Counted from the stretch's first letter, positions 29,372 through 43,176 are shown. The stretch: 64,000 bases of DNA from Xestospongia muta (GCA_963693285.1 OY848919.1:1263594-1327593), one strand, 5' to 3'. A program made the numbers and translations. Notes: generated from the sequence alone by a model not told the origin.

Positions 29372-32300
29372 ATGGAGGATGTACAAAATGTGAAAAGTAC
29401 TTTTAATAGTATAGCAAATGAGCTCCACATTCTTCTGGTAAGTCATACTGTCCGTTTAATTGATAGTTTCACTAAATGAGCTATTATTCCATAGGAAGAT
29501 CCAACCTTACCTCTTCCAGTACAAGTCCAGCTGAGAGAATTAGCCTTGAAACTTGAAAGAAAAGATGATGTGTCTTCAAGTAGTGAAACCTCAGATCAAA
29601 TCTTGCCAGACTTCACAGAACATTTCCATGGCAACAATACCTTGATGAGACAGTTTCAAAATACTTCACCTGTCTTAGTAATGTCTACTGATCCTAAATG
29701 TATAATAGAGACAGCTGGTGTAAGTGGTCGTTCTATTAACAGGTTAACTATTGACTCTAAAGTTCTAAATCTGTGTACGCCATCCGATATTTACGAGACT
29801 CGCAAATCTTGTAACGTCTCCATTATGCCAGATTCCCAACGGCAAATTCCTTGGTACTTAAGACCACGTCATCGTCAGAGATCACGCTCTCGTAGCTCAT
29901 CTATCAGTAGTTACGATGATGTTCAATCTACTCTCCCTAATTACATACCCTCACCTCCCTCCTCACCTGTTTATGTTCCATCCTCACCTGTTCGTGGCCC
30001 CTCCCCTCATTCTCTCACATCTCATTCCCCTAACATTAAACCTTGTACTGTCATAGTTCCAAAGCTAGATATCTCACGCTATAATGAGAGCTCGTTGAAG
30101 ATAAAGACAGAAGCCAATTCTTCAAGTTTGTCACAAACAGCTTCTTGTGTTACAATAAACAGGGAGGACCCACTAAGTAGTCAATTGCCAGGACCAAATT
30201 GTCCAATGGAAACAGACAGGCATCTTCTAGTTCTGGACTCACCTTGTAGTTCACTAGACACTACTACTTCAGTAGTAGACAAAGATTTACCTGGTAGTCC
30301 CTTGGAACCTCCGATAATGGACCCATCTAGTAGTCGACTGACATCTCCTCCAAACCTCGGTGTAGTCGGTGAGGATGTACCTAGTAGTCCTGTGGCTCTC
30401 AGTTCACCACTTTTAGAAGAGGATCCTCTTCTGTTATTGGATGACAATGTTATCAGTAGTCCAATAGATCTACCTTCATCTGTAATGGATATTGTTCCAT
30501 TTAGTAGTACAGTGGAGGAGGACACGTCCTTTATTGAATTGGACAGTAATATGTCTGATGTTTCACTTGATCATGATACCAATTTGAGTAATTTAGAAGG
30601 CAATGAAGCTTCTGGTTTAAAGGTGAGTACAGAGAATAGGAATGAGACTGTGGAAGATCGGTCTGAGTCCAGCAGCGATGATCCGGGTATGGAAGTTAAT
30701 ACAGAATCATTTGAGGACACACCAGCTAATGTTACAAGTTGTGATGTTTATCCAGATCTCCAATCCATGTACGAAGAACTTCAAGTTGAGACTAATGCTA
30801 CTGAGAATGAGAATGAGGACACCAATCCACATTCAGTATCTATTAAAAGGTCTGATCATAGATGTAGAAAAAAATCTATTCCTAAACGTGCTAAAGCATC
30901 AACTTCCGAGTTATTTGACTCTCCCAGCAGATCTTCATTAGATGTTTCTCTCTCACCCTCCCAGCTACCTGATGTTATTAAATGTACTGCTTGTAACTGT
31001 GACATTGTTTGGCGTGAGGAGCTGATATGGAAACATGAGAGATTAGCTGTTATAACTTGTGATGTAAGTTAGATATGGTGTATTTATGGTTGACCTCTCT
31101 CTCTCTCTCTCTCTCTCAGGGTTGTCACTCTAAGTTTCATGAAGGAAAATTCACAACTGATGAAGATGGTAAAGAAGATTATTGCACATTGTGTGGAGAT
31201 GGAGGTGATCTAGTTGTTTGTGATGGTTGTCCTAAATCTCTTTGTCAAGTAAGTCACATGATAAGCACATGATATGTCACATCATACATGTTTGAACTGT
31301 GAATATCATGATACAGTTTTGAATTTGATATTGTTCACATGAATGTCAGGTGATCAATAATCCACTATATATATATATATATATCAGTGACTAAATATCA
31401 TGCAACCATTACAAAGCATCATATGACTATCACATGTTCTTATAGGTATGCATTGGTAATATTTGTGGTAAGAAGTATCTTGGGGAATTGATTAATAATG
31501 AAATACCATATTGGGAGTGTTGGGTTTGTGACCCCACCCCTTTAATGAAACAAAGAAGATTTCACAAGAATTTCTATGAAGCTCTCAAAAAGAGAAGAAC
31601 AGAGAAGAAAAAAATGAAGAAAGATGAAAGAATTTACAAATCAAAGGAGTTTATAACTTCATCTGATGACCTATCAAGTGATTATACAGATGAAGAAAAT
31701 CGGACAATAACAGACTTAGCTAGCAACATTGGCTCTCCAAGTATGTTATCAACAGAGACCAAGTCTGAAAATGAAGACAACACAACAAAGTCTGATACCC
31801 ATGTCAAGAAAAAGAGTGAGAATGAGTCTGATTGTATGTTGTATGATGAAATGCTCTCTCATGCCAGTACTGAGTTTGATGCCCAAGCCATGAACTCTGC
31901 ATCTATGATTGAGTCTGACCAGTCTGGGAATGAGTCTGATGAGACAGTGAAGCCAAAGAATGAAGTCGAGAATGACTCTGACATCTTGATAGATGTGGAA
32001 GGTGTTAGTCAAGATGACGACGAAAAGAGTGGGAGTGAGTCTGAAAAGACTGGGAATGAGTCTGATGGATCCAAAAATGATTCGAGTGGATCAAAGATAA
32101 AATCAGATAAAGTTAGGTCTGAATTGGATGGACCAAAGAGCAAGTCATGCAAGACTAGACTCAAACCTAAGAAGTCTGGGAATGAGTCTGTGTCTAATCA
32201 AGTTGATGTTGATTCCCTTTTTTCACTTAACAGTAGCTCCAACACTGGAAAACCAAGAATGAAATCCGTCAAAGGATTCAACAAATCACTGAGCTCCAAC

Positions 32301-35300
32301 TCACTTAAAAGAAATCCTATCAATGTTTCCACTTTGAAAGGGAACAATGTTTCCAAAAGGAATGCTAAGTTGAAGTTGACACAAGTTGACAAAACAAAGT
32401 TGAAGAAAGAGAAATTGTTTTCTCTACTTGATTCAGATTCTAGTGAGGTCAGCAGTGACGAGGTGACATTATCTGATTGTAGCGATATTGTCTTGAGAAC
32501 CTCTAAGAAAAAGCACAAAGTTTCTGCTAATAAAGGAAAGACCACTTTAAGTACACCAATGGCTAAGTCCAAGAGGTCATTTCGACTTGCTATTTCTGAC
32601 TACGGAAAAGAAACAGCTCAAAAGTTTGCCATTGATGATTTGAGTAGCAGTGATGACTTTGATATGACAACTAAATCCACGCCCACTCGAGCCACACCCA
32701 CAAGCAGAGAAGGTACTTCTCCGGGTAGTAGGACCAATTCTCCTGCCAGTAACAAGACTGGTGCTACTAATTCTATTACTAAATCAAATGAAAAGCAATT
32801 AACTACAAATACAAAGAAACGAAAGTTGTTTGAAGATTCAGACAATGAAAGTAATTCTGAAGATGGTATTATGGACTCTGTTACAAAGAGAGATGCAGCA
32901 AAGACTAAAAAGAAAAGCAAAGTTATAACTCTTGTCTCATCAAGTGAGGAAGATGAACCTAAGAAAGAACAGTTAATACTTTCCTCTCCTTCTCCTGATC
33001 TACCACAACAACATTCTATCTTTTGTGCTGCAAAGAAGTCTGAACTCGACTATTCTGTTCGTAGACCAAGTTCTTCCTCAGACAGCAGTGACCTTGATGT
33101 GTTAAAACGGAAGCCAAAGCACCGAAGATTATTATCTCCAACCTCAATCCACTCTTCTAGTGTAAGTAGCATGAACTCTCCTGGCAAGAAACAGTCAGTA
33201 GATTCAGATGACGAGTTTGAGGATGAGGGGCGTGGTTTTTATCATCGAGAGGTTAGTATTAGAAGGAGAAAAAGTCGTATAAGACGAGGATTGTTGAGCT
33301 CTTCTAGTGATGATGAAAGAGATGATAATGTAACAATTACTATAGAGGATAGTGACCAAGGGGAAAACACTGTACCAGCAACTCCAGCTACTCCAGGTTA
33401 ATCAATACTAATGATGTCGTTATTAGAATTTTTGTTACATCATGTGATGTCAGGTGACTTTGTTAGGTCATATTACATCATGTGATGTCAGATGATTTTG
33501 TTAGGTCATATTGCATCATATGATGTCAGATGATTTTGTTAGGTCATATTACATCATGTGATGTCAGGTGACTTTGTTGGTCATATTTGCATCATGTGAT
33601 GTTGTATTACATGTTGATGTCATGAGTCATGTCATGTGATCATAGGTTGTACTACATCACACTGCATTGTTATCATGATATAATATTACATGATATGTGT
33701 TATGTTTTGTAGGTAAACGCAAAAACATACGGAAATTAATATCCAAGGATAAGTTAGCAGAAGAAACCAAAGTTGCTCAAAAGGAAGAGAAAGAGCGTCT
33801 TGAAAGGTTGAAAAAAAAAGAGCAAGATGGAGACGGTGATAGTGATGAACGAATTATACTTGAACAGAAACCTGAAACAAAGGAAGTACTCTTAGAGGTC
33901 AGTATATCTTTGGATATGTTAGTATATTTTTGCATTCTTTTAGTAAATCTTGATTATCTCAGTATATGTTTGGATAGCATTTGTTTATCCTTATAGGTGA
34001 GACGATCTCTTGTTCCTAAGATTAAACCTCATCAAGTAAAAGGGATTAAGTTTTTATATAACTGTGTCTGTGAAGATATACAAAGATTGACTACTGAACC
34101 AGGCTCTGGTGCCATCTTAGCTCACTGTATGGGACTAGGAAAAACTCTACAGGTATTGTTTGTGGGATTGTCTTATCTACTAGTCTGTTTGTTTATCTTT
34201 GTTTATTTGTTTGTTTCTTTGTTTATTTGTCTGTTTCTTTGTTTGTTTGTCCATGTGTTATCTGTTTTTCTTTTTTTAATTTCTTTAGGTTGTTGCTTTT
34301 TTGGATGCTCTTCTAGAAAGCTCTGACTTAACAAATATAACTCGTGTACTCGTTCTCTGTCCAGTAAATACCTTGTTAAACTGGTTAGATGAATGGAACA
34401 AGTGGGTCTCATTTGCTAAGAGAGACTATCACGTTAGTCCATAATATCTTATCTGTATGTATATACAGTCACCATACATCCATTGAACACACAACTATAC
34501 ATCCATTCTTACATGCACACACACAAATATACATCCATTTATATTGTGTCCATTCATATTAATTGCTACATGAAAGTTTCTATCCATCCATTTGAGTGAA
34601 TGTCATACATCCATTGTATCTTATATAGGTATGGGTCCTCAATGATAAAAATAACAGTCAGCGATGTTCCAAGTTAGAGAGATGGTTTAAAACTGGAGGT
34701 GTGATCATAATGGGCTATGAGATGTTTCGTAACTTGACACTGGGGACAAAGGTCAAACAAGAAAAGATGAAAGAATTATTTGAGAAATATCTCTTGGATC
34801 CTGGAGCTGACATCATTGTATGTGATGAAGGACATGTGTTACGACAGGAGAAATCAAGTTTGTCACTGATGGTCAATAAAGTAGCTACGAGACGTCGTAT
34901 TGTTCTGACAGGAACACCTCTTCAGAATAACTTGAAAGAATGTACGTAATATATTACTAGTTTACTAATAGTAACTATCCTAGGTCACTGTAGTAAGTAC
35001 TGATGTTCACTAGTCTAGAGTTTACTAGTGGTAGCTATCCTATGTCACAGTGGTAAGTACTGATGTTCACTAGTCTAGAGTTTACTAGTGGTAGCTATCC
35101 TATGTCACAGTGGTAAGTACTGATGTTCACTAGTCTAGAGCTTACTAGTGGTAGCTATCCTAGGTCACTGTGGTAAGTACTGATGTTCACTAGTCTAGAG
35201 CTTACTAATGGTAGCTATCCTAGGTCACTGTGGTAAGTACTGATGTTTACTAGTCTAAAATTTACTAATGGTAGCTATCCTAGGTCACTGTGGTAAGCTT

Positions 35301-38089
35301 CCTTCACTTTCTCTTATAGATTATACTATGGTCAGTTTCGTAAAACCTAATCTATTGGGAACCTCTAGAGAATTCTTTAATAGATTTGGTAATCCTATTA
35401 GTAATGGTCAACATGCAGACTCAAGACCTGCTGATGTTCGTCTCATGAAACAACGTGCTCATATATTGTTTCAATTACTGTCTGGATGTGTAGATGTAAG
35501 AATGGATACCATGATGGACAAATGGATGTATAGATTCATGAATGGATGGATGAATAGGATCATTCAGTAGACAAGCACTAATTTTTCTTTCTAATTTAGC
35601 GTAAAGATTATCGTATCCTAGCAGAATCATTACCGCCAAAATATGAGTATGTCGTTTCTATTAGAATGACACCAATTCAAGAACAACTAATAAAACGTTA
35701 CTTGGGACGTAACAATGGCTACCATACTGCTGCTGATCTCTTCTCTACCTTTGCCAACTTAGCCAAGGTATATAAATCTTTAGTTATATTGTTGTAACCT
35801 CTCTCTCCACTCCCTCTCAGGTCTGGAATCATCCGTGGGTACTAATGTTGGATCAGGAGAGGAAGGACCAAGTGAAAGATAGAGATTTAGATGATTTTAT
35901 TGTTGATGACGATGTTAGTAGTCTTGAAGGGTTTGTTGTTAAAGATAAAGAATCTGATGATGATGAATTTAAAGTGAGGAAAAAAGAACTTTTTGGCAGC
36001 AGCAGTAGTAGTCGTGAGAGTAGCCATTCTCGAGAAGGTAACTGATACAAATTAATTTAATATGGTATCTTCTATAAATCCATCCATCCATCCATCCATC
36101 CATCCATCTATCCATCCTTGCATTCATCCATCCTTCCATCTATCCATCCATCCATCCATCCTTCCATCTATCCATCCATCCATCCATCCTTCCATCCATC
36201 CATCTATCCATCCATCCATCCATCCATTCATCCATCCATTCATCCATCCTTCCATCCATCCATCCATCCATTCATCCATCCTTCCATCCATCCATCCATC
36301 CAATGGGCTGTCTGTACAGTACTAGTCATTTTATCTCACCCTCTTATTGTAGTTACTAATGGAGAGAAAGCTAGTTCACCAACAAACTGGTTTGAGGATT
36401 TGCTTCCTGATGAGTGTGGTAACAATTTAGATCTTAGTGGTAAATTGGTCTTTCTTATGGAATTATTGAAAGAGACAGAGAAAGTTGGAGAGAAAGTCCT
36501 CGTATTTAGCCAGAGTTTATTGATCCTAGATTTGATTGAAGAGTTTCTACAGCAGCCACAATATGGAGATTACATTGAGGGCATTAATTATTTCAGATTA
36601 GATGGTTCAACACGTAGTAGTGAACGATCAGATCAAATGAAACGGTTCAATAAAAAGACCAGTGAAGAGTAAGTGTTACCATAGTAACAAAAATTAATAA
36701 GCTCTAGATATCAATATGTGCTTAATTTTTACCATGGTGACTAAATTTTTTGTCTTATTTCAGTATTCGTGTTTTCCTTATCTCCACAAAGGCTGGTTCT
36801 CTTGGAGTAAACCTTATTGGTGCTAACAGGGTAGTTGTCTTTGATGCTTGTTGGAATCCGACTCATGATTTACAGTCTATTTTTAGAAGCTATCGATTTG
36901 GTCAGACAAAACCTGTTTTTGTATACAGGCTGTTAGCACAGGTAAGGAGTGCTGATAAAGAATGTAAAGTAATTACTAGTAGAGTAGTCTATTCTTATTC
37001 CATACTTTCCTTTCTGTTGTATCTATTACTAACCTAGTATAGATTAAGATGATTGTGGTGTCCATGGTTACTATTTGTTTATTAGTAATGCTCCACCCAC
37101 TAACCACACCCTTTCTAATACACTGCCAATAGTGTTTATTACATCTAATTTTCATGCAGGGTACAATGGAGGAAAAGATATATGATCGTCAAGTAACCAA
37201 ACAGTCTCTCTCTCTGAGAGTAATAGACGAGAAACAAATAGGTCGTCATTATACATTTTCACAACTACAAGAACTCTTTACCTTTACCCCAGCCCTACCT
37301 CCAAGTGACACACCTCCTGATGAACCATTTGAATTGCCAGATTCTGAGGACATTATCTTTTGTAAAATCTTAAAAAATCTCCAACCACAGGTTGTAATCA
37401 AATATCACAAACACGACTCACTCCTGGAACATGTATTTGACGAAGAATTATCTGAAGAAGAAAGAAAGGCAGCCTGGGAGAGTTATAATGCACAAAAGGA
37501 GATGGAGAGTCGTACATATAACATCGGCATTAACATGCAACAAGGAGGTAGTCTAATGGAGAGTGATCCTAACATTTTGCCAGGTCAAGAGAACAGACCA
37601 ATTGCAACTACTGCATTAACAAATCAAACCAGAACTCAAATTCAGAGCACAATTACTCATCAAGTTTTCCAACTTATAGAACATGGTATTAGCGTAGCAG
37701 ACAGAGTCAAGAACCTTCTATCTCTACGAAATACCTTAGCTCCCTCTGTACTTGATCCTAACAATATACCTGTTCATCAACGCTATAATACGACATGCAT
37801 TCTCTTGGCTTCCAAACTACAAGAGTTATATCAGTATGTTCCAAAAATTCGTGAGGTTCTCTCTAGTACAACAGTGATTAATTCTTTCGCCATTAATGAT
37901 CGACTTAAGTTGGAGCGGTTACGTAACCGGTTTCTACTGGAACTCAAAGAGGTAGATGAAAAATCCAAAGTTCAAACTCCTGCCCCATCACAATTACCTC
38001 AATTACCACCTCCTATTGGACAAACTATGATTACCCCATCAAATCACGGACCAAGTGGTGGTGGAATTCTACCACCTAATCAAAGATAA
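29372..38089 (+). CDS. ATRX: ATRX chromatin remodeller (ADD domain + SNF2 ATPase)
   Basis: Fourteen exons: 29372-29437, 29495-31063, 31120-31248, 31446-33396, 33713-33897, 33997-34152, 34289-34432, 34629-34941, 35320-35495, 35600-35767, 35821-36037, 36353-36668, 36764-36941 and 37160-38089, giving 2165 aa. The ADD zinc module (~515-620) has [28 protein letters not shown] and WECWVCDP. A long Ser/Asp/Glu/Lys-rich linker follows. The SNF2 core has the Walker A segment [10 protein letters not shown] (~1350), DEGH box ([11 protein letters not shown], ~1466), [33 protein letters not shown] and [31 protein letters not shown] is the ATRX-type end of the motor. In animals ATRX reads H3K9me3/H3K4me0 through ADD and works with DAXX to deposit H3.3 at heterochromatin and telomeres. 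The two large exons carry nearly all the disordered sequence. Confidence 0.96.
33430..33615. repeat. ~38-bp tandem repeat in ATRX intron 4
   Basis: About four copies of a unit built on TTACATCATGTGATGTCAGR followed by TGAYTTTGTTAGGTCATA. Confidence 0.85.
34970..35298. repeat. ~60-bp minisatellite in ATRX intron 8
   Basis: Five to six copies of a unit containing GGTAAGTACTGATGTTCACT, AGTCTAGAGYTTACTARTGG and TAGCTATCCTAGGTCACTGT. Each copy carries GGTAAGTACT, a near-consensus 5' splice site. The same unit occurs at 46100-46465 in ILK. Confidence 0.93.
36074..36302. repeat. (ATCC)n microsatellite in ATRX intron 11
   Basis: Imperfect ATCC/TTCC/ATCT tetranucleotide array. Its long Ile-His-Pro-Ser open frames are artefacts. 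Confidence 0.95.
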
Positions 38090-38264
38090 TATAGACATCA
38101 CTATTTCCTACATGTCTGTTGAAGCTATCGAAATATTTTCTCTTACACGTAATTAGATAACCAAAAATTTATAATTATTATGCACAACAAAAAGATTATT
38201 AATAATAAAGGAAAATCCTAGTAATTATCCCTAATTAGTAATAAAAGCACTCTAGTTATTTAAG

Positions 38265-41200
38265 CTACTCTTCTTTCTGTGGTCTGTTTTTCCCACGCCT
38301 AAAACAAACAACAATATAATATGTCATGTACACAACATGTATCACTTAAAACATCCAAGTACATGACACAACATGTACATGTTTTGTGTATACACATTAC
38401 CTAATTACATGACATGTACATGTTATCTAACTACATGACATGTACATGTTTTGTGTAGACATGTTATCTAACCACACGACATGTACATGTTTTGTGTATA
38501 CACATTACCTAACTACACAACATGTACATGTTATCTAACTACATGACATGTACATGTTTTGTGTATACATGTTACATTTCACATGATGTCTGTACATGTA
38601 ATTTACATAATATAGGTGGTCACATTGTGTTAATTATAATTAATGTGCAAAGTTTTGTCTACATGAGATTTAATGCATACCTAGGAGATTTCCTAGTTTG
38701 AAATTCTTCTTCTCCATTTTCAGTAGCTGCTGTCTCGTCTTTTTCAGTTGTCTCTATTTCTTGTGGCTTCTCATCTTCTACCTCTTTCTCCTGCAATTAA
38801 CAGCCAATTTAAATTGGCCACACCCCTCATTGCAATTATAACAAACCTGTGATTCTGTTGGGTCTTTTTTCTCCTATTAAATTAAACACTGTAAATAGGT
38901 GTGGCAGTGGGTGTGTCTACACATATATAAGGCCAGGACTTACAACTTCCTCCTCTTCAGATGACGCAACAAATGATTCAGACTTTGTTTCATGATTTTC
39001 AGTTGGAGGATTCTCTTCTAATGGTCTTGGATCATCAGGAGTAGGTTCATCTGTCTTTTTCCTCTTTGCTGCTTCATCAGATTGCTACAGTGTGTTACTT
39101 TGGCCTGTTACTTGACCACACCTATTAATTACCTTGGATCGAACACAACAAGCAGCACAAAGAACAAAAGGCAGTACCAAACCAACAGCATACAAAGCCC
39201 ACAAATATGGATATTCATTAGCTATTTCAATAAAATAATCCAACCAAGGACCCTATAAGGGGTGTGGTCTGTTACCATAGTAACAATTTAAAGTTTACCA
39301 GAGAATCTGATCCAGAAACAGCACGTTCATTTTCTGTTTTTTTTAACCAGCTGCCAAATATTAAATTAAATATTAAGTAAATAAATTGAAAACACTTTAC
39401 CTTTCTTTAGCAAACAAAGAAGCTGTGGTAAGTTGACTAGCAATTACTATGTTATCAAAATAGATATCTTTACTCATCGACCATAGCTCAAAGCCAATAG
39501 CTGAAATTGGAACCAATTGAGAAAATACACTGCCCTCAAGCTCAAAGAAACCAGGATTAGGAATACGTTTAGCTTTCCAAACGCCCTATATCAAAGGTGA
39601 AGACAATGTTGCTATGGTAACAATTGATCACCATGTAGTTAGGATTTTCAATTTGAGGTGGACGCCATTTCCCTTTATAGGCAGGGTTAGCAATCATGGG
39701 TGGTGTCCATTCTCCACAACCCACTTCCTCACAGGCTGGGTTAGCTGTATGGAAATAAGAGTAGCACCTGTCAAATTTTATTAATTTTCTCACGAATCAT
39801 AGGAGCTTCCCACTGGCCATCTTCCTCTTCATCCCTATGACAATGAACGTGTGTATAATTTGTTAATAAGTGGTGATTTTAATCTTCATAATATTAGCAG
39901 TTATCTAAGCTGCATTAGCTTTGGAATGAGTCTATGACAAACAGCTATTTATTAGGTTATAGGAATGAGTCTATGACATACAGCTATTTATTAGGTTATA
40001 GGAATGAATCTATGACAAACAGCTATTTATTAGGTTATAGGAATGAGTCTATGACAAACAGCTATTTATTAGGTTATAGGAATGAGTCTATGACAAACAG
40101 CTATTTATTAGGTTATAGGAATGAGTCTACGTTTATGACTCTTGTGAGATTATTACAAACTTACTTACCAATCATCAGGTTGGTGTGCATCAGGATCTGG
40201 GATACTTTCAGGACCATCATCTAACCAACCCTCTGGTTTGACAGCATCTGGGTCTGGGATTTTCTGAGGAGCATCTTCATCCCTATAAGGAATGAAAGAA
40301 TGATCAGAATAAATGAAAGAAAAGTACCAATCATCTGGTTTTACTGCTTGGGGATCTGGTATTCTAGCAAGAGAGAGAGAGAGAGAGAGAGAGGAGAAAA
40401 AAAGAATAAAGAGCTTCTTGTTTCCATGGCTACTGACTTTTCTCTGTCATCCCAATCCTTTGGTTTCTTATCTTTAGGATCATCAATCTCTTCTGGAGGA
40501 ATCACAGCTGGTCTATTATAAGTGATAATACTTATAAGAGCAGTTAGTGGATAAACACTTACGTCAAGTCTTTGAGGAGATTACCTGACACCAATACCTG
40601 TTGATCAATGGCTAAGGTGTAACTGTCATCTTGTCTGACCACTAAAAGGTCACATGATATAATGAATCACGTCCATATATTTGCTTATTCATCAATCCAT
40701 CCGTCCATCCATCCATCCATCCATCCATCCATTCTGTACCTAAAGTATAAAGATGAGTTTGTCTATCAGTAAATATGTTTTCTAATCCAGACGTTGGCTG
40801 TTTAGAATGTTTTTCCTAAGTTACCATAGAAACTTATGACATTGTAGTCATGGTAACACATATGTACCTCAATTTCTCCTGTTTTAGGGTTTTTGAACCT
40901 TATAATAAAATGATACTTAGATGACTGGCCACACCTATCGGGACCGAACATTATAGTGTAAGGGGTCTTGTCATGAAACTGGGTCTGAGGAAGAAGGAAT
41001 GACAACTAATAAAAAAATTAATAGTCCGTACCAAATCTAGATCATCAGAACTCGACAATAGTTTTATATATGCTCCGCCACAACTTAGAGAGTCTTGAAA
41101 ATTGGCCTCATATCTTCAAATAAAATAAGATTAAATGCTCTCACTTCCTCTTGTAACTTACTGGACTACAAATGCTTCTGCATCGCTGTCAAAAAGAAAT

Positions 41201-41723
41201 GGTCTTTCCAGTTTAGCGGAAATGGCATAATGCTTCGCTGCAACCTATACATGACATGATCACATGATTCATCACATGTGTCACATGACTTGACCTTCAT
41301 GACTAGTCCAATGTCTTCTTCGAATGCACCAACATGTGTCGGACTCTCGAAGGACCACTGACCTTAAGGATGTAACCATGGTAACCATGTATATTTTTAA
41401 CTCTTTACCATCATATTTGGCTATATCACTATCAGTACCATCTTTAGAAGCTTTGGAGGGTATCCATCTAATGAAGCTAGATAAGGAAAGTTTTTGAGAG
41501 TAATAACTACCTTTCTTCAAACTCTTTTTTATTGGAAAACGATTCCCAGAAGTAGACATCACCTGCAGGTCTTGAAGGCGGGATGTAGACTGCACGTTTG
41601 TTCTAAATAGAGTATTTACAATCAATTTCGTAAGAATCCATATAAATGATAATAAAAAAAATATACCTCTTTAGCAGCCGTCACTGATAAAACAAATAAC
41701 GAGAAAACAAGTATTCTAAACAT
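38265..41723 (-). CDS. CANX: Calnexin, ER lectin chaperone
   Basis: Twenty-one exons on the minus strand: 41723-41667, 41602-41511, 41476-41409, 41362-41295, 41244-41162, 41113-41032, 40984-40868, 40815-40740, 40641-40563, 40512-40438, 40363-40328, 40282-40169, 39834-39794, 39744-39632, 39585-39401, 39350-39299, 39252-39133, 39084-38944, 38873-38847, 38790-38681 and 38298-38265. They total 589 aa, against 592 in human. Signal peptide [17 protein letters not shown]. The lectin core has [15 protein letters not shown] and [14 protein letters not shown]. The P-domain has four type-1 motifs ([15 protein letters not shown] and kin) and four type-2 motifs ([22 protein letters not shown]). The TM helix is in the 39252-39133 exon, followed by an acidic cytosolic tail ending [13 protein letters not shown]. 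It retains and folds monoglucosylated glycoproteins in the ER. The tail ends with acidic rather than the vertebrate basic RKPRRE residues. Confidence 0.95.
38300..38582. repeat. Tandem repeat in the last calnexin intron
   Basis: Repeated GACATGTACATGTTTTGTGT and ACACATTACCTAACTACA segments, about 55-bp period, in the intron before the terminal calnexin exon. Confidence 0.8.
39923..40130. repeat. 39-bp tandem repeat in a calnexin intron
   Basis: Five to six near-identical 39-bp units (GGAATGAGTCTATGACAAAC plus AGCTATTTATTAGGTTATA). Because 39 is divisible by three, the plus strand stays open and reads a 13-residue repeat. No start context or homology supports translation. Confidence 0.93.
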
Positions 41724-41887
41724 AGCGCCCTTTCTGCAAGTATTTCCTAATACTGCACAATTCAAAATGACCTCTATAATGGAACACGTGCTTTTACAGC
41801 TGATGCCACACCCATCAAGGTTACCTCCTATTTTCCTTGATATTCACTGACCAATGAAATCACTCAGATCATATGGTGCCAGCTTAG
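41724..41887. promoter_or_regulatory. Bidirectional promoter, calnexin / ANAPC15-like
   Basis: 164 bp between divergent start codons. Contains CACGTG at 41785-41790 and a CCAAT at about 41851. Confidence 0.6.
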
Positions 41888-42729
41888 ATGATAAGTATGG
41901 ACACGTTAATGGAGTATGCATTGGGAGTTTATTCACATCCTGATGAGCACGAGATCCGAGTCTTTGATAAGGATCTTTTAGAGGAACAAGAACAAGAATA
42001 TGAAAAATGGGTCGGCAACATTACATCATAATGACATCATCATAAGTTTGCTTTCAGAAAGAAATGTTCCAGCACTCCTCAATTGTACCTCTTGGTCTAA
42101 AGAGAGGAGACTATGTGTTAAAAGACTTAGCAATGGACATGGACGAAGAAGAAGACAGTGAGATTGATGAGGAAGATGAAGATGAAGAACTTGACCAGGT
42201 AAAGTTCATGAATTTTCTACTCATAGCCCTGGACAAAGCAATAGTAACTAACTAGGCACTTATAATGGATTTATTTGTAAAACAAATATTACAGATTAAG
42301 TCCAGTTTAACCAGAAGCTATTTTATTATAATTATTATTGTTTTTGCTGACCCCACCCATTATTTGAGGTCTATTATTATTATTGAACTTTGACCTTTGT
42401 CGTATGTAGGTTATTGACTTATATGAAGGAGATAGTGATCCTATGGATGGAGAATCCATGCAAGTGTGTACATGTACCACATATACATGGACAACATGTA
42501 CATGTACCACATATACATGGACAACATGTACATGTACCACCTATACATGTGCAATATATACATGTACCACATATACATGTACAATATATGCATGTACACT
42601 GGTTATGTATAATATATCAATGTTTTCTGAATGCGTCTAGTGTATGTTTTGTGTCTGCATAATTTTTAGTGGTCTCCTTTCTTTTTTTATTAGGATATCC
42701 ACTCTTTAAATTTGGATGAAAGCGGTTGA
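41888..42729 (+). CDS. ANAPC15: APC/C subunit 15-like (ANAPC15)
   Basis: Four exons: 41888-42010, 42058-42198, 42410-42463 and 42694-42729, 117 aa (human ANAPC15 is 121). The layout matches the family. A short N-terminal part has LLEEQEQEYEKW, like the ETELQQQEQQHQAW helix. Next is a HSSIVPLGLKRGDY segment, like KDNNLVPIGKPASE. A highly acidic tail (DMDEEEDSEIDEEDEDEELD) ends in short motifs YEGDSDPMDGE. ANAPC15 helps the anaphase-promoting complex turn over the mitotic checkpoint complex. The donor of exon 1 (GG|GTCGGC) is weak, but no other GT keeps the frame before a stop. The start could be 41888 or the in-frame ATG at 41897. Acidic low complexity makes the call moderate. Confidence 0.65.
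42464..42596. repeat. 24-bp tandem repeat in an ANAPC15-like intron
   Basis: Copies of CATGTACCACATATACATGG + ACAA. Intronic. Confidence 0.85.
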
Positions 42730-43176
42730 TACTATAACTTGTAACAAATCCATTACATCAACTATCACTTCCATTCTCTGAGCTGACTCATTAACTAACA
42801 GAAATAAATTATGTTCTTAATAGTTCAGTTAAATGGGAGGGTTCTGATAGTAATGATTTAATCTAGAGAGAGAGAGAGAGTTAATATAGAACAGGTAATC
42901 CAAAAATGTTACACACATTGTACATGTTACAATGAACCTCATATAAAAAATACTATCTAGAATAGTATGTAGCTCTATATAGAGGATATTATGTCCATAC
43001 TAATACTTTAACACTAATACATACTTCCATGCCAATATTTCCACACTAATACTTCCATGCTAATTCTTCCATGCTAATACTTCCATACTAATACTTCCAT
43101 GCTAATACTTCCATACTAATACTTCGTGTACTATTTAGTATTGGGGTTTCATACAAAGGACAGCATATTGAGGTCC
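42730..43176. other. Convergent 3' region between ANAPC15-like and UTP18
   Basis: No gene is seen. It holds a short GA run (42868-42880) and 14-16 bp repeats of ACTTCCATGCTAAT / ACTTCCATACTAAT (about 43020-43130). Both genes must end transcription here. Confidence 0.6.

Noticed and set aside
36062..36330. Ile-His-Pro-Ser repeat frame
   Set aside because: (ATCC)n microsatellite inside an ATRX intron. The exon proper starts at 36353.
39934..40140. Thirteen-residue repeat frame ([13 protein letters not shown]) opposite calnexin
   Set aside because: A 39-bp intronic tandem repeat is open only because its period is divisible by three. No homology, start context or partner exon.
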